From contig JACRGZ010000047.1 of NCBI GenBank assembly GCA_016234155.1, forward strand, positions 1-12,228: 12,228 nt of DNA, read 5' to 3'. A model generated the notes under the pieces. That model worked only from the letters and a program-made list of their open reading frames with translations, was not told where the DNA came from and searched no databases. The position numbers were made by a program, and so were the translations under genes. How positions within the stretch are numbered: the stretch's first letter is position 1; every line of letters starts with the position of its first letter. The stretch is from Nitrospirota bacterium (GTDB lineage: Bacteria; Nitrospirota; 9FT-COMBO-42-15; HDB-SIOI813). Shown piece by piece: positions 1-5,572 of the stretch.

Positions 1-372
1 GTTTCTGGGGTGGTTATCGGATATATTTCCCCGGTTTTTCCAATCTTTATTCTGATACCGGCCTTAAAAGTTATCATCAATCCAGCATAATCATAATTAA
101 TCTCCGGGACAGGAACACCAGCCAGTTTACACTCATTATTTATCTTTTCTATCCCACGACCCCAGGCTTCAATATAACCAGCCCGGAAAAATGCAGAGGC
201 TACGGAGCGGGTTGTAAGGGATGGAAGGCTGTTTTTCAGCCTGTTCAACACCAGTAACATCCCCTTTGTTATTTTTCCCGATAACAAGGATGCCCCCGGC
301 AGCATTGGCAAAACCGCAAATCGGTGCTGAATTTGATAAGTTTGTAATTGAGGAAGATCCAGGATCAAACAA
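1..372 (-). pseudogene. Remnant of an AlbA_2 (Schlafen-type) / HATPase_c_4 transcriptional regulator
   Basis: Two pieces of one known protein type lie in different reading frames. The upstream piece (about 372-235) reads FANAAGGILVIG followed by GDVTGVEQ, the core of the AlbA_2 DNA-binding domain. The downstream piece, shifted by one base, reads SAFFRAGYIEAWGRGIEK and then LAGVPVPEINYDYAG, the C-terminal HATPase_c_4 signature, and runs off the left edge of the window. In intact family members some 250 or more residues separate these motifs; here they are almost adjacent, so an internal deletion with frame change has occurred near position 230. The only start in the first frame is TTG at 372, an in-frame TAG lies upstream at 412-414, and the residues before FANAAGG do not resemble the family. 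Such regulators often sit next to toxin-antitoxin genes. I judge it non-functional. Confidence 0.8.
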
Positions 373-420
373 GTTACTATAGGGCTCGCAAAGGTGGGAT
401 AAACATAAGGACTATTTCGA

Positions 421-870
421 TTATACCTCCGGGGATTGATTGCCTTCTGATAAGCCCTGCATATAGGTCAGAATGACATCTTTAAATCTGTCAAAATCTT
501 TAAGATGTCGTTTTAAGATTACGATGACAATCTCTGCATCTACTTTTTCATACTGATGAACAACGACATTGCGGAACTTGGCCATCTTTTCCATCGTAGC
601 AAACATCTCAGAATTTATAATATTATTTTCGAGTAATACCCTGAATGTATCAGCATAGGTTGTTGGGGGCCTCATGCCTCTGTCAGAGAGGATATGACTG
701 GCAATATCTGTACATGTTTCTATCATTATCTGAAGTGTCCGTTCAACGATACGCTGGGTCTTCCAGTCATTCTTATAGTTGTCAATAGTAATATCTGCGA
801 ATTCTTTTATCTGACCGTAGTATGTCCCGAGTTCTGACACTTTTCTCAAGACTACAGCTTTATCCACCAA
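421..870 (-). CDS. hepT: HepT-like HEPN-domain toxin (DUF86 family RNase)
   Basis: This 149-residue, largely helical protein has the usual HEPN/HepT length and fold pattern. It carries the family catalytic motif R-X4-H-X-Y in FRNVVVHQYEKVD: Arg100, His105, Tyr107. In characterised HepT proteins Arg and His form the ribonuclease site of a dimer, and the Tyr is nucleotidylated by the partner MntA, which silences the toxin. The start is TTG at 870, preceded by AAGGAG (879-884 on the + strand) with an 8-nt spacer; a GTG at 867 is an alternative. The gene overlaps the 3' end of mntA by 11 bp, so the two are probably translationally coupled with the antitoxin made first. All motif residues are present, so the toxin is probably functional. 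The target RNA cannot be told from sequence. Confidence 0.9.
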   Translation of the reverse strand: MVDKAVVLRKVSELGTYYGQIKEFADITIDNYKNDWKTQRIVERTLQIMIETCTDIASHILSDRGMRPPTTYADTFRVLLENNIINSEMFATMEKMAKFRNVVVHQYEKVDAEIVIVILKRHLKDFDRFKDVILTYMQGLSEGNQSPEV

Positions 871-1285
871 TTCCGTATCTCCTTAGAAAATATATATCCT
901 CTTTTTTCTTAAAATCAAAGAATTTTCGTAATGATACTGACTCAAATACATGACGCCGGGGTGGATCCTTATCAATAAGTATCTGCTTCTTCTGTAATAT
1001 TCTTCCGGTAAGGCTTATCGGGGCAGTATTCAGGATTACTAGATCAATCTCACTGGTGCCGAGAGAGTCTGCAAGCCTGTCGAATAGTCCGAGTTTATAT
1101 TCAGCAACATTGTGAGCAGATTTCAGGAAAACGGCTATATCTATATCAGAGAGGGGAGTTACCTTTCCTTCAGCAAGTCCACCGAAAAGATATGCAAATA
1201 TGACGTTGTCGTCATCAAGAAGGACCTTGTTGCCTTCAGCAATCTTCGTCAGTATATCTTCAGGCAGTTTCTCAAACTTAATCAT
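860..1285 (-). CDS. mntA: MntA-like minimal nucleotidyltransferase antitoxin
   Basis: The 141-residue protein has the minimal nucleotidyltransferase (MNT) pattern: a glycine turn, ten residues, then Asp-X-Asp, in FGGLAEGKVTPLSDIDIAVF. The metal ligands are Asp47 and Asp49, with the third carboxylate at Asp81 (SEIDLVIL). In studied pairs MntA transfers AMP units to the Tyr of the HepT R-X4-H-X-Y motif and neutralises it. The motif normally begins Gly-Ser; here it is Gly35-Gly36, while the spacing and all three Asp residues are kept. ATG at 1285 gives a typical length; the region before it has no strong Shine-Dalgarno. It is the first gene of a two-gene operon with hepT. Confidence 0.88.
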   Translation of the reverse strand: MIKFEKLPEDILTKIAEGNKVLLDDDNVIFAYLFGGLAEGKVTPLSDIDIAVFLKSAHNVAEYKLGLFDRLADSLGTSEIDLVILNTAPISLTGRILQKKQILIDKDPPRRHVFESVSLRKFFDFKKKEDIYFLRRYGIGG

Positions 1286-1368
1286 GCATCATTATTGCCC
1301 TAAATGTTAGAGAGTGTCAACTCTATCTGTAGGCCGGGAGTAATGTCTTTGTGAAGAGGGATACCATG

Positions 1369-1426
1369 TCATGCTGAACTTGTTTCAGCATCTTATTTTG
1401 AGACCCTGAAACAAGTTCAGGGTGAC
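1369..1426. repeat. Nested palindromic repeat (CTGAACTTGTTTCAG family)
   Basis: CTGAACTTGTTTCAG on the left is the exact reverse complement of CTGAAACAAGTTCAG on the right, separated by about 17 bp. Each arm is itself a small palindrome (TGCTGAA/TTCAGCA; CCCTGAA/TTCAGGG). It lies in the gap upstream of mntA and downstream of the tatD scrap. An almost identical half-copy (18 of 19 bases) lies at 12030-12048 inside another repeat, so this is a dispersed REP-like family. Confidence 0.85.
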
Positions 1427-1467
1427 AACTCGCCACCCTTCACCGAGGCATTAATACCGGAAGACTT

Positions 1468-1671
1468 CTAAAGTGGGATATTAAACAATCTTGACGCATT
1501 GCCCATGACAATCCTTCCCAGCTCTTCCATTGAAATGCCTTTTACCTCTGTAATCTTCTCTGCCACGTGTTTTACGTAAGCTGATTCGTTTCTCTTGCCC
1601 CTGTGAGGAACCGGGGCATTGTCAGAACCAGATATTAACAGTCTCAGAATAATGACGACATTTCTTTGCAA
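1468..1671 (-). pseudogene. C-terminal fragment of a TatD-family metal-dependent nuclease
   Basis: The 67-residue reading frame matches only the end of TatD-type deoxyribonucleases: LRLLI, then APVPHRGKRNESAYVKHVAE, and a final GISMEELGRIVMGNASRLF. Full-length TatD proteins are about 255-265 residues, so roughly three quarters is missing. The conserved active-site segment ET-D-(A/S)-PYLAP is reduced to GSDN-AP, which removes the usual context of the catalytic Asp. The only start codon is a TTG. Immediately upstream (from 1673) lies a palindromic repeat, not the rest of the gene. I read this as a decayed remnant, possibly of a gene interrupted or truncated at the repeat. Confidence 0.8.
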
Positions 1672-1672
1672 A

Positions 1673-1745
1673 ATCCCTCCTAACCTCCCTTTTCCAAAGG
1701 GAGGGATAATCCCCCTCTTTGAAAAAGAGGGGTTAGGGGAGATTT
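1673..1745. repeat. Two-hairpin palindromic repeat (CCCCCTTT/AAAGGGGG family), copy A
   Basis: Two stems stand next to each other: CCTCCCTTT/AAAGGGAGG around TCC, and CCCCTCTTT/AAAGAGGGG around GAA. Outer arms (ATCCCTCCTAACC and GGTTAGGGGAGAT) close a larger palindrome. Related copies lie at 2433-2551 and 3222-3258. It forms the 5' boundary of the tatD remnant. Either stem could also act as a transcription terminator. Confidence 0.8.
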
Positions 1746-1815
1746 CCTCAATGATGTCTATTCAATTTTGAGACCCTTAATATAGCACATACAATATAAT
1801 TATGCAAAAAAACAG

Positions 1816-1844
1816 TTGACAAATAATCTTTCGTATATTAGAAT
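1816..1844 (+). promoter_or_regulatory. Sigma70-type promoter of perR
   Basis: TTGACA at 1816-1821 is a perfect -35. A 17-bp spacer leads to TAGAAT at 1839-1844 as the -10. The predicted transcript would start near 1851, giving a leader of only about 20 nt. The -10 is contained in the first PerR box, so repressor binding would block RNA polymerase. Confidence 0.75.
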
Positions 1845-1869
1845 TACTCTAAATTTAGAATAATTATAA
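1838..1869. promoter_or_regulatory. Tandem PerR/Fur-type operator (two 7-1-7 boxes)
   Basis: Box 1 is TTAGAATTACTCTAA (1838-1852) and box 2 is TTAGAATAATTATAA (1855-1869). Each is a 7-1-7 inverted repeat with 6 of 7 pairs matching, close to the Per-box consensus TTATAATnATTATAA. Their centres are 17 bp apart. Box 1 covers the -10 and box 2 the predicted start of transcription, which fits autorepression by the PerR-like protein encoded directly downstream. Confidence 0.75.
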
Positions 1870-1872
1870 TGT

Positions 1873-2301
1873 ATGGAAAATATCATCACAAAATATAAAG
1901 AAAAAGGGCTCAGGTTGACTCCCCAGAGGATTGCGATCCTGAAGTATCTTGACGGTAATACCGGTCACCCGACGGCAGATAATATTTACAGGGATATAAA
2001 GAGGAGGTATCCGACGTTATCATTTGCGACCGTCTATAATACGCTTCAGACCCTGAAGGAGCATGGAGGGATCATGGAGATCACGATTGATTCCATGCGT
2101 AAACATTATGACCCGAACACAACCCCGCATCATCACATTATATGCGTTGACTGTAATGAGATATGGGATGTCTTTGAGGATTACTCTAAGGTCTTGAGAC
2201 TACCTCCTCATCTGACAAGGGAGGTCAGGATTGCGGGAGCACATGTGGATTTCTACGGGTTATGTAGGAAATGTCAGAAAAGAAAGGGGGTGAAAATGTA
2301 G
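1873..2301 (+). CDS. perR: PerR-type peroxide-sensing Fur-family repressor
   Basis: The 142-residue protein has the Fur-family layout: a winged-helix DNA-binding half (about 1-75, with LTPQR and the recognition helix around SFATVYNTL) and a metal-binding dimerisation half. A structural zinc site is visible as Cys91/Cys94 and Cys131/Cys134. The regulatory metal ligands match PerR: His32, Asp80, His86, His88 and Asp99. Asp at the last position, rather than the Glu typical of Fur, favours peroxide sensing through metal-catalysed histidine oxidation. A 2-Cys peroxiredoxin follows on the same strand, and two Per-like boxes overlap the promoter, so the gene is probably self-regulated. ATG at 1873 has no visible Shine-Dalgarno. 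The G of the TAG stop is the first base of a heptad repeat array. Confidence 0.88.
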   Translation: MENIITKYKEKGLRLTPQRIAILKYLDGNTGHPTADNIYRDIKRRYPTLSFATVYNTLQTLKEHGGIMEITIDSMRKHYDPNTTPHHHIICVDCNEIWDVFEDYSKVLRLPPHLTREVRIAGAHVDFYGLCRKCQKRKGVKM

Positions 2302-2370
2302 GGTCATGGGTCAAGGGTCAAGGGTGATGGACATGACCCATGACCCATAACCCATGACCCTTGACCCTAT
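2301..2370. repeat. Ten-heptad array forming a hairpin (GGGTCAW / ACCCWTG)
   Basis: Cut into sevens from 2301 the sequence reads GGGTCAT, GGGTCAA, GGGTCAA, GGGTGAT, GGACATG, ACCCATG, ACCCATA, ACCCATG, ACCCTTG, ACCCTAT. The phase never slips. The left half is in forward orientation and the right half is its reverse complement, so the RNA or single-stranded DNA can fold into a long stem. The four GGG tracts with 4-nt loops at 2301-2324 also fit a G-quadruplex motif on the + strand, and the right half does the same on the - strand. The array begins on the last base of the perR stop and may act as its terminator. Confidence 0.85.
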
Positions 2371-2379
2371 GAATGAGGA

Positions 2380-2604
2380 GTATTTTCAGATGAACCGTCA
2401 TGAGCCATGGCTCACAAAGGAGGATGAAAATAATCCCCCCCTTCCCGTTGCAATGCTTCGCAGCAACGGGAACCCAGCCCCTTTAGAAAAGGGGGATAAG
2501 TCCCCCTTTTTTAAAGGGGGATTTAGGGGGATTATGGGGTAAGGGGGGATTTGAAAGGGTATTTTCAGATGAATTTTTAACAAACCAACCAAACAAAAGG
2601 AGGG
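2380..2604. repeat. Partly duplicated leader of the peroxiredoxin gene
   Basis: GTATTTTCAGATGAA occurs at 2380-2394 and again at 2559-2573. At nearly the same distance downstream of each lies a Shine-Dalgarno-like AAAGGAGG (2416-2423 and 2596-2603). The bases between have diverged. The compound palindrome at 2433-2551 lies between the two copies. This looks like an old duplication of the peroxiredoxin leader, perhaps linked to arrival of the palindrome. It does not look like a clean target-site duplication, because the left copy ends 38 bp before the palindrome. Confidence 0.5.
2433..2551. repeat. Compound palindromic repeat (CCCCCTTT family), copy B
   Basis: Outer arms AATCCCCCC and GGGGGGATT enclose several stems: CCCGTTGC/GCAACGGG (2444-2470), CCCCTTT/AAAGGGG around AGA (2478-2494), and TCCCCCTTT/AAAGGGGGA (2501-2521). 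Small reading frames on both strands here (2354-2542 and 2398-2613) translate to the Pro/Gly-rich peptides typical of this repeat and are not genes. With the neighbouring arrays it fills the 310-bp gap between perR and the peroxiredoxin gene, which holds no other gene that I can see. Confidence 0.75.
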
Positions 2605-2611
2605 TAAGAAC

Positions 2612-3211
2612 ATGGCAGAGTGTCTTTCAATAGGACAAATTGTTCCAAATTTTGAGATGGAGGTCTATGACCCCAATAAGAGTGATTTTGGGAAGATCAA
2701 CCTTGAGGAGATCAGGGCCAGGAGGTCATGGACGATCCTCTTCTTCTATCCTGCAGACTTCACGTTCGTCTGTCCAACCGAGCTTGATAACCTTGCGGAT
2801 AAGCAGAAACAGCTCAAGGATCTGGGATGCGAGGTCATTGCAGTGAGCACAGATACGAAGTTCTCTCACATGGCATGGCATCAGTCAGAGAAGCTTCTTT
2901 CAAAGGTTAAATATCTTATGGGCGCTGACCCGACCGGTAAGGTCTCAAGGATGTTTGGTGTGTATGACGAAAACACAGGACTGGCGCTAAGGGGGACATT
3001 TATAATTAATCCGGACGGGAAGATTATTGCATCTGAGGTCAACTTCTATAACGTCGGCAGGAATGCTGATGAGCTTTTAAGAAAGATGCAGGCCAATATC
3101 TACCTTTCAGGCCATCCTGATGAGGTATGCCCGGCTAACTGGCACGAAGGGGCAAAGACACTGAAGCCTTCCGCAAAGATCGTCGGCAAGGTCTACGAGG
3201 CGATGAGGTAA
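2612..3211 (+). CDS. Typical 2-Cys peroxiredoxin (AhpC/Prx1 class)
   Basis: This 199-residue cytoplasmic peroxidase reduces H2O2 and organic hydroperoxides. The thioredoxin-fold active site is PADFTFVCPTE with peroxidatic Cys54, Thr51 and Pro47; the conserved Arg is in LRGTFII (Arg127). The resolving cysteine is Cys173 in EVCPANW, so the enzyme should work as a disulfide-linked dimer recycled by thioredoxin or an AhpF-like reductase, neither of which is encoded here. ATG at 2612 follows a strong GGAGGG (2599-2604) with a 7-nt spacer. The gene lies behind perR and is a likely member of its regulon, but I see no convincing Per box directly upstream; only a weak TTGAAA/TTTTAA pair (2551-2580) could be its own promoter. 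It converges with ubiD, with 8 bp between stop codons. Confidence 0.93.
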   Translation: MAECLSIGQIVPNFEMEVYDPNKSDFGKINLEEIRARRSWTILFFYPADFTFVCPTELDNLADKQKQLKDLGCEVIAVSTDTKFSHMAWHQSEKLLSKVKYLMGADPTGKVSRMFGVYDENTGLALRGTFIINPDGKIIASEVNFYNVGRNADELLRKMQANIYLSGHPDEVCPANWHEGAKTLKPSAKIVGKVYEAMR

Positions 3212-3219
3212 TCTCCATT

Positions 3220-4710
3220 TTATCCCCCTTTAGAAAAGGGGGATTTAGGGGGATTTGAGATACCAAGAGATGGCCACTTCCTGTCCACAAGCTCCTTAAT
3301 CTCAGTGGCCATCTCTATCTTTTTTCCCCAGACGCGGTTAACCTCCGGCGGGGATTTCATTGTTGCATCAATACCCATCTTTGCCCCCAACTCCGGCAGG
3401 GGCGTCGAGAAATCAAGGTAGTCAAAGGGGGTGTTTTCAATTATGGTAATATCTCTCCCCGGATCAACCCGTGTGGAGAGCGCCCATACAACATCGTCCC
3501 AGTTACGTACATCAATATCATCATCCACGATGATCACATACTTAGTATACAGAAACTGTTTCAGGAATCCCCACAGCCCCATCATCACCCTCTTTGCATG
3601 CCCGGGGAATTCTTTTTTTATCGAAACTACGGCTATCCTGTACGATACAGCCTCCATCGGGAGATGGAAATCCGCAATCTCAGGGAACTGATTCCGCAGG
3701 ATGGGCAGGAATATCTTTGTAAGGGCGAGTGCAATGACAGCATCCTCTTTCGGCGGGCGTCCTGTAATGGTGGATAGGTATAGTGGAGAACCCCTGTGGG
3801 TTATACATTTTACCCTCAATACCGGAAACGACTCTTCCACATTATAGTAGCCGGTGTGGTCGGCAAAAGGCCCTTCCCGGGCCTCTTCACCCGGTAATAT
3901 CTCCCCTTCGAGGACAATCTCGCTGGTAGTCGGAACCATTAAATTGTTCGTCACACACCGGACGAGTTCTATGGCCTCTTTACGCAGCAGTCCGGCAAAG
4001 TGGAACTCCCCCATCCTTTCCGGCACAGGCGTTACAGCCGCTATAGTTGTCGCCGGCTCGCACCCTATCGCCACTGATACGGGCATAGGAGTATTCTTTT
4101 CCATCCACTCCCTGTGATGATGCGCCCCGCCTCTCGTCTTGAGCCAGCGCATTATCGCCCTGTCCTTCCCAATCACCTGCATCCTGTATACACCGACGTT
4201 AAAAGGACCGCCGGATGGAGACTGGGTTATAACAAGGGGCCACGTGATAAGGGGTCCGGCATCGCCCGGCCAGCATGTCATAATGGGAAATTTTGAGAGG
4301 TCTATATCATCTCCCTGAATAACTATCTCCTGACAGGGTCCTTTATTTACAGTCTTAGGTGTAAGGCTCATTACCTTTGCAAAGAAGGGGAATTTCTTTA
4401 TCGCCTCTATCAGTCCCTTAGGCGGTTCCGGTTGCTGCAGGTATGCAAGGAATGTCCCTATCTCCTCAAGACCCGCCTCATCAGATTCAAGTCCGAGCGC
4501 CACCCGTTCTACCGTACCATATAAATTCGCAACTACAGGGATGTTGTATCCCTTTACATTCTCAAAGATTACCGCCGGTCCCCGTGAAGCAAGGAGTCTA
4601 TCCAATATCTCTGTAATCTCAAGATTCGGGTCTACCTCTGTCCTTACCCTGACAAGCTCTCCCTTCTGCTCCAGCACATTCAGGAAATTCCTCAAATCTT
4701 TATAGGGCAT
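3220..4710 (-). CDS. ubiD: UbiD-family prenylated-FMN-dependent decarboxylase
   Basis: The 496-residue protein is a full-length UbiD-family decarboxylase (E. coli UbiD is about the same length). Visible family signatures are NVGVYRMQ (Asn171 and Arg176, the metal/prFMN site), the acidic catalytic stretch around 268-289 ending in GPFADHTGYY, and the C-terminal VDDDIDVRNWDDVVWALSTR. It would remove the carboxylate of a prenylated 4-hydroxybenzoate, using prFMN made by a UbiX-type enzyme not encoded here. ATG at 4710 has AAGGAG five bases upstream (4716-4721), inside the end of ubiA, and overlaps ubiA by 11 bp. About the last 12 residues (SNPPKSPFSKGG) and the stop codon come from the palindromic repeat, so the original C-terminus was replaced or extended. 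Confidence 0.9.
   Translation of the reverse strand: MPYKDLRNFLNVLEQKGELVRVRTEVDPNLEITEILDRLLASRGPAVIFENVKGYNIPVVANLYGTVERVALGLESDEAGLEEIGTFLAYLQQPEPPKGLIEAIKKFPFFAKVMSLTPKTVNKGPCQEIVIQGDDIDLSKFPIMTCWPGDAGPLITWPLVITQSPSGGPFNVGVYRMQVIGKDRAIMRWLKTRGGAHHHREWMEKNTPMPVSVAIGCEPATTIAAVTPVPERMGEFHFAGLLRKEAIELVRCVTNNLMVPTTSEIVLEGEILPGEEAREGPFADHTGYYNVEESFPVLRVKCITHRGSPLYLSTITGRPPKEDAVIALALTKIFLPILRNQFPEIADFHLPMEAVSYRIAVVSIKKEFPGHAKRVMMGLWGFLKQFLYTKYVIIVDDDIDVRNWDDVVWALSTRVDPGRDITIIENTPFDYLDFSTPLPELGAKMGIDATMKSPPEVNRVWGKKIEMATEIKELVDRKWPSLGISNPPKSPFSKGG
3222..3258. repeat. CCCCCTTT-family palindrome, copy C, and probable bidirectional terminator
   Basis: The perfect stem ATCCCCCTTT/AAAGGGGGAT closes around a 3-nt AGA loop (3222-3244) and is followed by the family tail TTTAGGGGGATTT. 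It lies between the convergent stop codons of the peroxiredoxin gene and ubiD, and it encodes the last residues and stop of ubiD. The strong stem in this position suits a shared terminator, though no long T-run follows on either side. Confidence 0.75.
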
Positions 4711-5572
4711 GATGACTCCTTATGAGCAGGTCTGCGACTATGCCTATTAATACTATAACACCGATCCACACATGTGATTTAAACAGTTGAAACAACCCGG
4801 CCCTCTCCATACCCATGCTTATCTGAAATACCTGATATAAGAATCCAATCGTCACAAGAAGGAGCGAGAAGATATACATATTCCCAAGCATTGTAATTCT
4901 GCCGACTAAAAAGAGAGTGGCTATTGTCAGCAGAAATAAAACGGCAAGGGCAACCCATGTATATCTGCCAAAAAGCATAGCGGTGGATTTAACGCCTATC
5001 TTTATATCATCCTCTATATCCATCATGGCATATATGGTATCGTATCCTGTAGCCCAGAAGAGTGTCGCAAGGAAGATAAGCAGTGAAGGTAATGCCACCT
5101 CATTCCTTACAGCAGCCCACGCTATCACAGCACCCCAGCCAAAGGCCGCACCCAGGAAGAGCTGAGGTATCTCTATTAATCTCTTCGTGAAAGGGTATAT
5201 GCCTGTGAGGAACAGTGCCGCAAGTGATAACAGGATAGTGAGCCTGTTTAGCATAAGCACAAGGACAAGGGCTATCAGGAGTAATATAAATAAAACAACT
5301 GCGGCATCCATCACCTTCAGTCTGCCTGAGGCGAGTGGCCGATCCATTGTCCTCTCCACAAATCTATCGAATCTCCTGTCCGCCATGTCGTTTATTACAC
5401 ACCCGGCGCTGCGCATTATAAAAGAGCCGAAGATAAAGATAAAAAGAAGCCTGAGTGAAGGCCTCCCTTCTGAGGCCAAAACGAGTGACCAGAGGGTGGG
5501 CATCATAAGGAGGAGTGTCCCGTATTGTCTGTCTATACGTATCAGGTCACAAATGGCCTTTAGCTTTTCCAT
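4700..5572 (-). CDS. ubiA: UbiA-family 4-hydroxybenzoate polyprenyltransferase
   Basis: This 290-residue membrane enzyme attaches a polyprenyl tail to 4-hydroxybenzoate. Both Asp-rich Mg-diphosphate motifs of the UbiA family are intact: NDMADRRFDR followed by RTMDRP (61-79), and YDTIYAMMDIEDD (177-189) followed by GVKST. Hydrophobic segments along the length suggest the usual eight or nine membrane helices. The length equals that of E. coli UbiA. ATG at 5572 lies inside the end of the ubiC-like gene (13-bp overlap), and its own 3' end overlaps ubiD, so the three are surely one transcript. In menaquinone-only bacteria a similar protein (MqnP) acts in the futalosine route; the neighbouring ubiC-like gene argues for 4-hydroxybenzoate here. 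Confidence 0.93.
   Translation of the reverse strand: MEKLKAICDLIRIDRQYGTLLLMMPTLWSLVLASEGRPSLRLLFIFIFGSFIMRSAGCVINDMADRRFDRFVERTMDRPLASGRLKVMDAAVVLFILLLIALVLVLMLNRLTILLSLAALFLTGIYPFTKRLIEIPQLFLGAAFGWGAVIAWAAVRNEVALPSLLIFLATLFWATGYDTIYAMMDIEDDIKIGVKSTAMLFGRYTWVALAVLFLLTIATLFLVGRITMLGNMYIFSLLLVTIGFLYQVFQISMGMERAGLFQLFKSHVWIGVIVLIGIVADLLIRSHHAL

Noticed and set aside
1..1745. A larger multi-gene defence island
   Set aside because: Only mntA-hepT is intact; the neighbours are recognisable remnants of a regulator and a TatD nuclease, and no other defence gene or integrase is visible.
2301..2370. Regularly spaced short repeats considered as a CRISPR array
   Set aside because: The units are 7 bp, contiguous and inverted in the second half, with no spacers of 30 bp or more and no cas genes nearby.
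2380..2573. 15-bp direct repeats considered as a target-site duplication of an insertion element
   Set aside because: The left copy ends 38 bp before the palindrome, no transposase is present, and Shine-Dalgarno-like sequences follow both copies, so a leader duplication fits better.
2354..2613. Small reading frames on both strands between perR and the peroxiredoxin gene
   Set aside because: Their translations are the Pro/Gly-rich peptides of the CCCCCTTT-family palindrome; they have no ribosome site of their own and do not resemble proteins.
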